Part shown: positions 32,183 to 40,713 of the stretch, piece after piece
Layout: every line of letters begins with the position of its first letter
Numbering within the stretch: position 1 is the first letter of the stretch
Source of the DNA: CALWZE01 sp964645785
Lineage (GTDB): Bacteria; Bacillota; Clostridia; Oscillospirales; Ruminococcaceae
DNA length: 64,000 nt
Direction: 5' to 3'
Assembly: GCA_964645785.1 (NCBI GenBank)
Contig: CAZYAV010000003.1
Span: 9,129-73,128, forward strand
Program-made: the position numbers and the translations under genes
The notes under the pieces: model-generated
Seen by the model: the letters and a program-made list of their open reading frames with translations, nothing else
Told to the model about the DNA's origin: nothing
Database searches by the model: none

Positions 32183-32351
32183 TGCAGTCCTTCTTTACAA
32201 TGCCGGGGCAGCGCGCCGCGCGGCTTTTCTCTTCATATAACGAACAAGCGGGCGCTCCTTGCTTCATTTTGGCTGTGCACATACAAAGAGGATGCGCCGC
32301 AAAGAGCCGGTTCAATCCCCCGGGCGGCCGGCAAGCGGCCGGTTTTCCTCT

Positions 32352-32360
32352 ATTGTATCA
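32352..32360 (-). promoter_or_regulatory. extended -10 promoter of the FHA-FtsW/PBP operon
   Basis: Minus strand TGATACAAT, an extended -10 about 170 nt upstream of the FHA-FtsW start; no -35 at standard spacing. Confidence 0.5.
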
Positions 32361-32424
32361 TAAGAACAGTCAAAACGCCTAATTTGCACGGGCTGCCGCC
32401 CGGCTTTTTCATCGGATGCGCGGT

Positions 32425-32453
32425 TTGCTATTTTGCACGCTATCTTTTATAAT
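32425..32453 (+). promoter_or_regulatory. promoter of the NlpC/P60 gene
   Basis: TTGCTA, 17-nt spacer, TATAAT. Placed 65 nt from the divergent FHA-FtsW promoter, so the two envelope units share a control region (32183-32496). It shows that in-frame starts before 32453 cannot be used. Confidence 0.65.
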
Positions 32454-32496
32454 GATTTTGAGTAAGAACAGCGCAGCTGATTACAAAGGAATGCGA

Positions 32497-35400
32497 ATGG
32501 AGAACGAGAGAGAAATCGAACAGAAAATCGCCGCGTCAGAAGAAAAGAGCGCGGCCGCGGATGCAAAACCGCCCGAAAAAGGAGCCGGCAGTGCCGGGGG
32601 GCGAAAAAAGAAGAAGCGAAAGTCCAGATCCAATCAGAATAAAAACAGTCCGTCCGGCCAGAGCCGGACGGCGGCTTTGCCGCACCCGGAAGCGGAAGCG
32701 GCTGAAGCGGAGAAGCAGACGGCCACGGCGGAGGCCGCCGAAGCGGCAGAACCGGCCGAAAAAGCCGGGCAGGCGGCGACGCCCGACCGGGAGGCCGCCG
32801 AAGATAAAGCGGAAACGGCCGGGAAAGCGGCACCGGCCGCGGAGCCGGAGCGCCCGGTAGCTGCGGCAAAGCAGCAGGCCGCCAAAGAAGCCGCGCAGGC
32901 CGTGCCGAAAAACGCGCCCGGCGAAGCGCCCGCCGCGCCGCCGGAGGCCGAGCCCGAGCCGAAGCAGAAAACCCAGCCCGGCGAAGGACGGGGAGCCGCC
33001 GAGACCCCGGCAGGCGGGGCGCAGCGGCCGAAAAAGGGAAAAAAGGCGAAGAACCGGAAAAAACAGGGTGTACCCGGCAGGCTGACGGTGGAGGAGATCC
33101 TGTCCGAGATTGACGCGGTGCGCCCGGCGGACGGACAGCCCGCCGCAAAAAAGCGGGACGCCGCGCCGCAGGCAGCCGAGCCGACGGAGAAAGCGGCGCA
33201 GCTCAAGCGGGAGGAGAAAGCGCAGCCCGGTGCGGAGCAGACGGCCACGGCGGAGGCCGCCGAAGCGGCAGAACCGGCCGCAAAAACCGGGCAGACCGCG
33301 GCGTCAGGCCGGGAGGCTGCCAAAGATAAAGCGGAAACGGAACCGGCCGGGAAAGAAGAACCGGCCGCGGAGCTGGAGCGCCCGGAAGCTGCGGCAGAGC
33401 AGCAGACCGCCAAAGAGGCGGCGCAGGCCGTGCCGAAAAACGCGCCCGCCGCGAAGCCGGAGGCAGAGACAGAGACGCCGCAGCCCGGCGCGGAGCAGGA
33501 GACGGCCGAGCCCCCGGCAAACGGGATGCAGCCCGCGAGCCCGCAGCCGGAGGGGAAGCCCAGGCGCGCCCGCAAGGCCGGGAAAGCGGACGGCCTCAGC
33601 GAGGTGGAGGAGCTGCTGGACGAGGTTCTGGGAGGCAAAAAGCCGCTGCTGAGCGTCACAATCAGCAAAAAGAAGCACCGCGCCAGAAAAACGCAGGGCG
33701 CCGCGGACGGCGCGGCAAGCCCGCAGGACGCGGAGAAGGCGCACGGAGCCGCGCAGTCCGAACCGCAACCGGCCGGGGCGGAGAAACCCGGGACAAAGGC
33801 CGCCGAAAGCGGGGCTGTGTCCAAGCCGGAGGCGGATGGCAAGGCCGGGGCGGCCGCCCAACCCGCGCAGCCGGAGCCGGCGGAAACCCCGCAGGCGCCC
33901 GGCGCCGAGTCCGAATCCGGCGCCGCGCCCAAGGCGAACGAAAAACCGCGGACGGGCAGCGGCAAAAGAAAAAGGAAGCCGCATAAAAAACCGGCGCAGC
34001 CGGAACAGACACGGCCGGAGCAGACACCGTCTGAACCGGCCGAGCCGCAGGCGGATAAGCCAGCGGAGCCGGCGCAAAAGCCGGAGACGCCGGACAAAAT
34101 CCCGCCGGTGCAAAAAGCGACCGAACCGGAAGAAAAAACCGCCGGCGAGACCCAAAAGGCCGGGACGGCGCAGCAGGCGCAGGGGCATCCCGCGCGCAGG
34201 CGGCGTCCGCTGCTGGCGGCGGTTATCCTGCTGCTTGTGTGCGTTGTGGGCGCGGGCGGATATCTCTACTGGCTGTCCACAAAGCCGCCTGTGATCGAGC
34301 AGATCGACGTATCGGACGCGCTGAACGAGGACAACACCGTGACGATGACGGTGCAGCTGGTCTCCCCCTACCCGTTCCGAACCGACATCTGGTGCGCGGT
34401 CACGCAGGGGGACGCCCCGCCCGACCCGGATGACCCGGCCTGGCAGCGGGCGCAGGACGGCCTGTGCTCGTTTGACGTTGAGGCGGGGGATCACGCCGTT
34501 TTTGCGATGGATTCCCGCGGCAATCTCGGCATCCCCGGCAGCGAGACGGTGGAGATCAACGAGTGCATCTCGATTGTGCTGGATAAGGAAACGCTCTATC
34601 TGCCGCTTGAGGGGAAGGAACGGCTGGCCGCAACCCTGTTTATCCTCGGCGACGTGCCGGAGACGGTGAGCTGGTCGTCGGAGGACGAGCGGGTCGCGAC
34701 GGTTGACGAAAACGGCTTTGTGCGCGCGGTGGCGGAGGGGGAGACCGACATCATCGCGCAGAGCGCGGACGGCAAAACGGCCTCGGCGCACGTGATGGTC
34801 ACCGACCTCATCAAGCTGCCCAATATCGACACCGCCAGCAAGCCGCTGCTTGTCGGAAACCCGTACACCGAAGAGGAGGCGCACCTGCTTGACGAGATTC
34901 TCGCCACCAAGGTGGAGCAGGCGGGCTACGGCACCCGCGCGGGCGCGGTGGCGGCGGCGCGGTTCCTCGCGCTTGAGTTTGAATACCGGGTGCCGTATTT
35001 CTTCGAGAACGGCCGCCTCAGCCCCCACGAGGGGCGCCCGTATTGCGACGGCGAGGGTCGGTACTATCACCAGGGGCTGTACCTGAGCGAGGACAAGTTC
35101 GACGACCTCAGCTATGTCCGCTTCGGCCCCGCCACCTGGGGGCAGCTGCTGCTCAACTGGGAGACGAAGTACGCTTTTGTCGGCGGGAACCGCTACCCCA
35201 ACGGGTTGGATTGCAGCGGGTTTGTGTGCTGGTGTCTGATTAACGGCGGCACGGATGTCGGCGACATGGGCGCGGGGGACGAATACGGCAACAACGACCT
35301 GTGCGACCTCGCGGAGAAAAAGTGGATTACGACCGAGCTGATGCAGTCGGACGAGATTCAGGTCGGCGACCTCATCGCGGAGGACGGCCATATGGCGATC

Positions 35401-35589
35401 ATCATCGGGCTGACCGAGGATCGAATCTATATCGCCGAATCCCTTGTGACCTCGGTGCGCGTCACCAATTACCCGCGGGACAATTCGGTGCGCCGCGGCC
35501 CGTACACCTATGTCATCCCGATGGGTGACGTGTACGCGGCGGAGGGCAACGTGACCTCCTATTGGGAAATTGAGGAGCCCGCCGGCTGA
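32497..35589 (+). CDS. membrane-anchored NlpC/P60 (C40) peptidase with giant low-complexity cytoplasmic tail
   Basis: 1030 aa. Residues 1-567 are extremely rich in Ala, Glu, Pro and Lys, with no signal peptide, and so should stay in the cytoplasm; they contain Lys/Arg clusters, a duplicated ~70-residue block and two short helices (VEEILSEI near 198, VEELLDEV near 370). A single membrane segment follows at about 568-593 (PLLAAVILLLVCVVGAGGYL). Outside come a Big_2-like Ig domain (WSSEDERVATVDENGFVRAV) and a C-terminal cysteine peptidase with DCSGFVCWC (Cys906) and GHMAIIIG (His965). It would cleave peptidoglycan stem peptides or act as an amidase. ATG 32497 is chosen for its AAAGGA spacing of 6 nt. 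Divergent to FHA-FtsW. Confidence 0.83.
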   Translation: MENEREIEQKIAASEEKSAAADAKPPEKGAGSAGGRKKKKRKSRSNQNKNSPSGQSRTAALPHPEAEAAEAEKQTATAEAAEAAEPAEKAGQAATPDREAAEDKAETAGKAAPAAEPERPVAAAKQQAAKEAAQAVPKNAPGEAPAAPPEAEPEPKQKTQPGEGRGAAETPAGGAQRPKKGKKAKNRKKQGVPGRLTVEEILSEIDAVRPADGQPAAKKRDAAPQAAEPTEKAAQLKREEKAQPGAEQTATAEAAEAAEPAAKTGQTAASGREAAKDKAETEPAGKEEPAAELERPEAAAEQQTAKEAAQAVPKNAPAAKPEAETETPQPGAEQETAEPPANGMQPASPQPEGKPRRARKAGKADGLSEVEELLDEVLGGKKPLLSVTISKKKHRARKTQGAADGAASPQDAEKAHGAAQSEPQPAGAEKPGTKAAESGAVSKPEADGKAGAAAQPAQPEPAETPQAPGAESESGAAPKANEKPRTGSGKRKRKPHKKPAQPEQTRPEQTPSEPAEPQADKPAEPAQKPETPDKIPPVQKATEPEEKTAGETQKAGTAQQAQGHPARRRRPLLAAVILLLVCVVGAGGYLYWLSTKPPVIEQIDVSDALNEDNTVTMTVQLVSPYPFRTDIWCAVTQGDAPPDPDDPAWQRAQDGLCSFDVEAGDHAVFAMDSRGNLGIPGSETVEINECISIVLDKETLYLPLEGKERLAATLFILGDVPETVSWSSEDERVATVDENGFVRAVAEGETDIIAQSADGKTASAHVMVTDLIKLPNIDTASKPLLVGNPYTEEEAHLLDEILATKVEQAGYGTRAGAVAAARFLALEFEYRVPYFFENGRLSPHEGRPYCDGEGRYYHQGLYLSEDKFDDLSYVRFGPATWGQLLLNWETKYAFVGGNRYPNGLDCSGFVCWCLINGGTDVGDMGAGDEYGNNDLCDLAEKKWITTELMQSDEIQVGDLIAEDGHMAIIIGLTEDRIYIAESLVTSVRVTNYPRDNSVRRGPYTYVIPMGDVYAAEGNVTSYWEIEEPAG
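32716..32919 (+). repeat. coding repeat in NlpC/P60 tail, copy 1
   Basis: Encodes QTATAEAAEAAEP through AKEAAQAVPKNAP (68 residues), repeated at 33238-33447 with mostly conserved DNA. Confidence 0.75.
33238..33447 (+). repeat. coding repeat in NlpC/P60 tail, copy 2
   Basis: Second copy, 70 residues, with changes such as AEKAGQAAT to AAKTGQTAA and a two-residue insertion; the unit spacing is 522 nt, with the first V(E)E(I)L motif between the copies. Confidence 0.75.
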
Positions 35590-35613
35590 GTCCGGCCGCG
35601 GCGGGAGGGAATA

Positions 35614-35657
35614 CAAAACAAGCGCCCCGGCTGCCCAATCTGGGCGGCCGGGGCGCT
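35614..35657 (-). terminator. terminator of patatin gene (shared with NlpC/P60 gene)
   Basis: AGCGCCCCGGCTGCCC (35621-35636) pairs with GGGCGGCCGGGGCGCT (35642-35657) with one wobble and a 5-nt loop. On the minus strand it runs into TGTTTTG. It lies between two convergent genes. Confidence 0.65.
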
Positions 35658-35832
35658 GCTGTACCGGTCGGTTGTGTCGGAAAGGCGACAAGGCGGGTCG
35701 GGCGCGAAAAACCGGGAGACGACCCGCGCCGAACCGGCCGCCGCCCGGGAAACGGACGGATTTTGGATGCGCAGAGGGCGTTTGGTTCTGTGCGCCCGAG
35801 CCTCAGGGCGCGTGCGGGGCGGCCGCGGCGGG

Positions 35833-36705
35833 TCAGAACGGGAGATAATCCCGCAGGCCGAACCCCACGTATTTCCGAAGCGATTTCAGCTCGCGGCTCA
35901 TGACGGCGCGCCCCTCGTTGTAAAGCGCCTCGAGCTTGTCGGGGTTGCGCTCGGCGCGGCCGACCGTGACCGGGCGGTCGGGGCGGATGACAAAGAGCTT
36001 GCCCGCCGCCTCCAGCGCGCGCAGTTCGTCCAGCGTCTTGTTGTACCGCATCGACATGGTCGCCAGCTGCGATGCAAAATTCGGCTGTCCGCGGAAGGTT
36101 TTGAGGATTGCGTAGGCGCGCACCGAGGTGGTGTCCGCCGCGCGGAAGGAAGCGTCCCGGGTGAGCACCAGCACAACGCGGTCGTAGCCCTCCTGCATCG
36201 CGTGCCGGAACGGAATGGGGTCGGACACGCCGCCGTCCAGGCAGTCCATCCCGTCCAGGTGCACAACGGGGGCAAGCAGCGGCATGCTGCTTGAGGCACG
36301 GACGGCCTTCATGATATCCTCGGTTTTCCCCTTTTCAAAATAGACGGGGCGGCCGGTGGCGCAGTCGGTCGCAACTGCGACAAACCGCTGCTTTGAATTG
36401 TAAAAGGTGTCGTAATCCATTGGGACGATTTTGTCGGTGCGGCCAAACAGAAAGTCAAAGTCAAACAGGCTCTTTTTGCGGAGCAGATTGCCCACGCCGA
36501 GATAGCGGCTGTCGTCCGCGAAGCCGATGTTGATGCGCGCGGTGCGGCCGATATCCTTGGAGATATAGTTGACCCCGGTCAGTGCGCCGGCGGATACCCC
36601 GATGACATAGGGGAACTCGATTTTATTTTCAAGCAGCACGTCCAGCACGCCGGACGTGAACAGGGAGCGCATCGCGCCGCCCTCCAGAACCAGTGCAGCT
36701 TTCAT
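35833..36705 (-). CDS. patatin-like phospholipase family protein
   Basis: 290-aa cytoplasmic or membrane-associated lipid acyl hydrolase. The oxyanion loop is LVLEGGAMRSLFTSGVLDVL, the nucleophile elbow GVSAGAL with the serine near residue 39, and the catalytic Asp in LDGGVSDPIPF. These are the dyad motifs of bacterial patatins (RssA/YjjU-like). ATG 36705 is chosen because AAAGGAG lies upstream and the protein begins exactly at the conserved strand MKAALVLEGG; an earlier GTG-type extension is unsupported. Single-gene unit, convergent with the NlpC/P60 gene. Confidence 0.88.
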   Translation of the reverse strand: MKAALVLEGGAMRSLFTSGVLDVLLENKIEFPYVIGVSAGALTGVNYISKDIGRTARINIGFADDSRYLGVGNLLRKKSLFDFDFLFGRTDKIVPMDYDTFYNSKQRFVAVATDCATGRPVYFEKGKTEDIMKAVRASSSMPLLAPVVHLDGMDCLDGGVSDPIPFRHAMQEGYDRVVLVLTRDASFRAADTTSVRAYAILKTFRGQPNFASQLATMSMRYNKTLDELRALEAAGKLFVIRPDRPVTVGRAERNPDKLEALYNEGRAVMSRELKSLRKYVGFGLRDYLPF

Positions 36706-36952
36706 CTGCGCGGGATTTCTCCTTTCTTTTTGGGAGATCAAAAAACACAAATAAACCGACGCAACCGCGCCGCCCGGCCGGAAAACAACCAAAAAATCGC
36801 GGGCGGCGCAGGGCAGGGCTTGAAGGACTTTTGTTTATGGGAACAACAAACCGCGGCGCCGCGCGGCGTATGTCCCAGTATATCACGCGGGCGGCCGGGG
36901 TGTCCAGAATTCCGGCGCGGGCAGAATGGCTCTGTACGCCGCCGCGCGGGTG

Positions 36953-36961
36953 TGGTACAAT
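36953..36961 (+). promoter_or_regulatory. extended -10 promoter of HAD gene
   Basis: TGGTACAAT, about 40 nt before the HAD start. The 295-nt stretch 36706-37000 otherwise shows only GC-rich DNA and the patatin leader. Confidence 0.55.
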
Positions 36962-37000
36962 AACCCAGGTATATGGGACAATGCACGGGACGGTGACGAG

Positions 37001-37771
37001 ATGACCAGAGCGATATTTTTTGATATTGACGGCACACTGCGCAGCTTTAAGGGCGGCGGAATCGCGCAGTCGACCCTGGACGCGCTGCACGCGCTGCGGG
37101 CGCGGGAGGTAAAGCTGTTTATTGCAACGGGGCGGGGCATCCCGCAGACCCGGTTCCTGGAGGATATCTTCCGGTTTGACGGATACGTCGCGCAGAACGG
37201 GCAGTACTGCCTGATTGACGATGAGGTTGTGCGGATGGTGACGATGGACGCGCAGGATGTCCGCACCCTGATCGACGGGTCGCGCCGGGGCGCGTTTTCC
37301 TGCTTTCTGGAGACGGCGGACGACATGGTGCTGACCTATGAAGACGACAACGCGCGGGCGGTGTTCCGGCTGCTGGATTTGCCCGCGGCGCGGATTATGC
37401 CGCCGGACTGGGACGCGTCGGCGGTCATCAAGGGGATTGTGTTTGTCGACCGGGTGCAGGAGACCGAACTGAAGGCGTCGCTGCGCCGCACCGACACCTT
37501 TCGCTGGCACCCGCTGTTCTGCGACGTCGGCCGCGCGGGCGGCGGCAAGGATGTGGGGATGGACGCGGTGCTCGCGCATCTGGGCATCCCGCTTGAACAG
37601 ACCATGGCCTTCGGGGACGGGGAAAACGACCTCGCCATGCTGCGCCACGCCGCGGTCGGGGTCGCGATGGGCAATGCCTCGGACACGGTCAAGGCGGCGG
37701 CGGATTATGTCACGGACAGCGTCGATGAGGACGGCGTGGCCAACGCGCTGCGGCATTTCGGGCTGATCTGA
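37001..37771 (+). CDS. Cof-type HAD-IIB family hydrolase
   Basis: 256-aa phosphatase of the haloacid dehalogenase superfamily. Motif I is FFDIDGTL at residues 6-13, motif II is in LFIATGRG, motif III/IV are the Lys of GGGKDVGMDAVL and GDGENDLAML. The cap between motifs II and III is type IIB. Such enzymes dephosphorylate sugar phosphates or cofactors; the substrate is unknown. The start is placed at ATG 37001, the exact family N-terminus; upstream in-frame starts overlap the promoter. tex follows after 114 nt. Confidence 0.88.
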   Translation: MTRAIFFDIDGTLRSFKGGGIAQSTLDALHALRAREVKLFIATGRGIPQTRFLEDIFRFDGYVAQNGQYCLIDDEVVRMVTMDAQDVRTLIDGSRRGAFSCFLETADDMVLTYEDDNARAVFRLLDLPAARIMPPDWDASAVIKGIVFVDRVQETELKASLRRTDTFRWHPLFCDVGRAGGGKDVGMDAVLAHLGIPLEQTMAFGDGENDLAMLRHAAVGVAMGNASDTVKAAADYVTDSVDEDGVANALRHFGLI

Positions 37772-37885
37772 ACAAAAGCCGGCCGGAGTGGCCATGACCC
37801 GCCCGTTCGTAAATTGGCCGGTTCCAAAGCCTGTTTTTTATACCGGCAGCGGGCGAACCGGGAGCAGAAAGGAAGGTTCACGCAG

Positions 37886-40057
37886 GTGGAAAAGATCATA
37901 CAGCGGCTCGCCGCCGAGTTTGGGCGCCCGGCGCAGCAGGTCGCGAACGCGGTGGCGCTGATGGACGAGGGAAACACGGTGCCGTTTATCGCGCGCTACC
38001 GCAAGGAGATGACCGGGTCGATGGATGACCAGCTGGTGCGGGAACTGTTTGAGCGGCTGGGCTATCTGCGCAGCCTGGATGCGCGCCGCGCCGAGGTGCG
38101 GGAGAGCATCAATGCGCAGGACAAACTGACCGACGAACTGGCGGCCGCCATCGAATCGGCGCAGACACTGGCCGAGATTGAGGATCTCTACCGCCCTTAC
38201 CGCCCCAAGCGCCGCACCCGCGCGTCGATTGCGCGGGAGCGCGGACTGGAGCCGCTCGCGGATCTGCTCGGCGCGCAGCGGCCGGACGCGCCCGACCCCG
38301 CGCGGGCAGCGGCGGCGTACATCGACCCGGAAAAGGGGGTCGAGACGGCGCAGGAGGCGCTTGCGGGCGCGCGGGATATCCTGGCGGAGCGGTTTTCGGA
38401 CGACGCCGGGATCCGCAAAAGGCTGCGGGCGCTCGCGATTTCGCAGGGAGTCATCGAGAGCGCCGCGGCAAAGGACGAGGACAGCGTCTACCGGATGTAC
38501 TATGGGTTCAGCGAGCCGGCGGCAAAGCTGCAAAGCCACCGGATCCTCGCGCTCAATCGCGGCGAGCGGGAGGGGTATCTGAGGGTTGCGCTGCGGCTGC
38601 CGCAGGGCGAGGGGGCAAGGGTGGTCACCGACGCGGCGGTGCGCCCCGGCGGCAGCCCCACGGCCGGCCAGGTGCTCGAGGCGGCGCAGGACAGCTACGA
38701 CCGGCTGCTCTTCCCCTCCATCGAGCGGGAGGTGCGCGCGCTGCTGACCGAGCGCGCGAACGAGCAGGCCATCCGCACCTTTGCGCTCAACCTCAAGCCG
38801 CTGCTGATGCAGCCGCCAATCAAAAACATGGTCACCCTCGGGCTGGATCCCGCCTACCGCACTGGCTGCAAAATCGCGGTTGTGGACGGGACGGGCAAGG
38901 TGCTGGAGACGGGGGTGGTTTACCCCACGCCGCCGCACAACAAAAAGGCCGAGGCGGCCAGGATTTTGCGCGGCATGATCGAGCGGTACGGGGTCAGGGT
39001 GATTTCAATCGGCAACGGCACCGCCTCGCGGGAGAGCGAGCAGTTTGTGGCCGAGCTGATTCGCGGCACCGACCTCGGCTATGTGATTGTCAGCGAGGCG
39101 GGCGCGTCGGTCTATTCGGCCAGCAAACTTGCGGCGGCGGAGTTCCCCGATTACGATGTCTCGCTGCGCAGCGCGGTGTCGATTGCCCGGCGGCTGCAGG
39201 ACCCGCTGGCCGAGCTTGTCAAGATCGACCCCAAGAGCATCGGGGTGGGGCAGTATCAGCACGACATGCCCGCGCAGCAGCTGGACGAGGCGCTGGCCGG
39301 CGTGGTGGAGGACTGCGTCAACACGGTCGGGGTCGACCTCAACACCGCGAGTGCGCCGCTGCTGGCGCGGGTGGCGGGGATCAACGCCGGGGTTGCAAAA
39401 AACATCGTCGCCTACCGGGAGGAGAACGGCGCGTTCACCAGCCGCAGGCAGCTGCTCAAGGTGCCCAAGCTGGGCGCAAAGGCGTTTGTGCAGTGCGCGG
39501 GCTTCATCCGCGTGCCGGAAAGCGACAATCTGCTGGACAACACGGCGGTGCACCCCGAAAGCTACGACGCGGCCGGGGCGCTGCTGGCGGCGTGCGGCTA
39601 TACCCTTGCGGATGTGAAGCAGGGCGCGCTCGGCGAGCTGCCCGAACGCATCCGCCGCGCGGGCGAAGAACAGGTGGCGGCGCGGTGCGGCGTCGGCGTG
39701 CCGACCCTGCGGGACATCGTGCGAGAGCTGCAAAAGCCCGGGCGCGACCCGCGCGACGAGCTGCCCCGGCCGGTACTGCGCTCAGACGTGCTGGAGATGG
39801 ACGACCTGCAGCCGGGCATGGAGCTGACCGGGACGGTGCGCAATGTGGTGGACTTCGGCGCGTTTGTGGATATCGGGGTGCATCAGGACGGGCTGGTGCA
39901 TATCTCCCGCATCGCCGACCGGTTCATCCGCCACCCGAGCGAGGCGGTCAAAACCGGCGATATCGTGACCGTCTGGGTGCTGGAGGTGGACAGGGACAAA
40001 AAGCGGATTGCGCTGACCATGCGCCGACCCGAGAACAAAGCCGAAAAGGAGAACTGA
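37886..40057 (+). CDS. tex: Tex family S1 RNA-binding transcription accessory protein
   Basis: 723 aa, full length. N-terminal helical region with NTVPFIARYRKEMTGSMDD, a YqgF-like RNase H fold beginning LGLDPAYRTGCKIAVVD, two helix-hairpin-helix segments (VGVDLNTASAPLLARVAGI and KVPKLGAKAFVQCAGF), and a C-terminal S1 domain (GMELTGTVRNVVDFGAFVDI through HISRIADRF). It binds nucleic acid and acts in transcription and translation quality or stress responses. The start is a GTG at 37886 with AGGAAGG about 10 nt upstream; the in-frame ATG 24 codons earlier gives a non-homologous extension. Confidence 0.92.
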   Translation: MEKIIQRLAAEFGRPAQQVANAVALMDEGNTVPFIARYRKEMTGSMDDQLVRELFERLGYLRSLDARRAEVRESINAQDKLTDELAAAIESAQTLAEIEDLYRPYRPKRRTRASIARERGLEPLADLLGAQRPDAPDPARAAAAYIDPEKGVETAQEALAGARDILAERFSDDAGIRKRLRALAISQGVIESAAAKDEDSVYRMYYGFSEPAAKLQSHRILALNRGEREGYLRVALRLPQGEGARVVTDAAVRPGGSPTAGQVLEAAQDSYDRLLFPSIEREVRALLTERANEQAIRTFALNLKPLLMQPPIKNMVTLGLDPAYRTGCKIAVVDGTGKVLETGVVYPTPPHNKKAEAARILRGMIERYGVRVISIGNGTASRESEQFVAELIRGTDLGYVIVSEAGASVYSASKLAAAEFPDYDVSLRSAVSIARRLQDPLAELVKIDPKSIGVGQYQHDMPAQQLDEALAGVVEDCVNTVGVDLNTASAPLLARVAGINAGVAKNIVAYREENGAFTSRRQLLKVPKLGAKAFVQCAGFIRVPESDNLLDNTAVHPESYDAAGALLAACGYTLADVKQGALGELPERIRRAGEEQVAARCGVGVPTLRDIVRELQKPGRDPRDELPRPVLRSDVLEMDDLQPGMELTGTVRNVVDFGAFVDIGVHQDGLVHISRIADRFIRHPSEAVKTGDIVTVWVLEVDRDKKRIALTMRRPENKAEKEN

Positions 40058-40058
40058 T

Positions 40059-40361
40059 ATGCTCAGACATATTGTGATGTGGAAATTCAAGCCGGAGGCC
40101 GGCGGCAGAACCCGGGAGCAGAACATGGAGATGATGTGCGCGCGCCTGCTCGCGCTGCCGCCGCGCATCCCCTGCATCCGCGGGTTCGAGGTTGGGGTCG
40201 ACCTGCTGCACAGCGACAAGAGCTACGACATGAGCCTGGTGGCGGAATTTGACGACCTGGACGGGATGCTCGAATACCGCGCGCACCCGGAGCACGTGCC
40301 GGTTTCGCAGCTGATGAAAACGGTTATCGAAAGCCGGGTTGTGATCGACTACGAATTCTGA
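40059..40361 (+). CDS. Dabb (stress-responsive A/B barrel) family protein
   Basis: 100 aa; one Dabb domain beginning MLRHIVMWKFKPEAGG and ending with the typical HPEHVPVSQLMKTVIESRVVIDYEF (HPEHVPVSQLMK then VVIDYEF). These small ferredoxin-like-fold proteins form dimers; a general biochemical role is not known. It begins 1 nt after the tex stop and is in the same transcript. Confidence 0.88.
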   Translation: MLRHIVMWKFKPEAGGRTREQNMEMMCARLLALPPRIPCIRGFEVGVDLLHSDKSYDMSLVAEFDDLDGMLEYRAHPEHVPVSQLMKTVIESRVVIDYEF

Positions 40362-40652
40362 ACACGCGGCCGCTGAGCCGGGCGGGGTGGGCAGGCGGAT
40401 TGCAAGCGGTTTGACCGCGCCGCTGCCCCGTGAAAGGCCGCGGAGCAACCGGCGGCCTCCTGCCCGACGCGGGCGGGAATCCGGCCGGGGCGCGGCGTGG
40501 CTTGCGGCAGATGCGCCGGTATTGCCCGCCCGCCGCAGCCGGAAAGGGGCGGCAATCCGCCAAAACCCCCTTCGCAATCCTGCAAAGGAAATCAAAAACA
40601 CGCGGCCGGGGCGGCTCTACCGGACCCGACCGGAAAACACGCAGACAACAGC

Positions 40653-40690
40653 AAAGCCAGAGCGCCCACGCCGGGCGCTCTGGCTTTTTA
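40653..40690. terminator. bidirectional intrinsic terminator between Dabb gene and DUF2207 gene
   Basis: AAAGCCAGAGCGCCC (40653-40667) and GGGCGCTCTGGCTTT (40673-40687) pair perfectly over 15 bp with a 5-nt loop and run into TTTTTAT. The 352-nt stretch 40362-40713 contains nothing else recognisable. Confidence 0.88.
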
Positions 40691-40713
40691 TATCAGTGTG
40701 AGTTTGCTCCCTG

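Noticed and set aside
32305..32325. GGTTCAATCC string resembling a tRNA T-arm
   Set aside because: No acceptor, D or anticodon arms can be formed around it.
33304..35691. 795-codon open frame antisense to the NlpC/P60 gene
   Set aside because: It has no ribosome site or recognisable domain and mirrors the codon bias of the real gene, which has catalytic motifs on plus.
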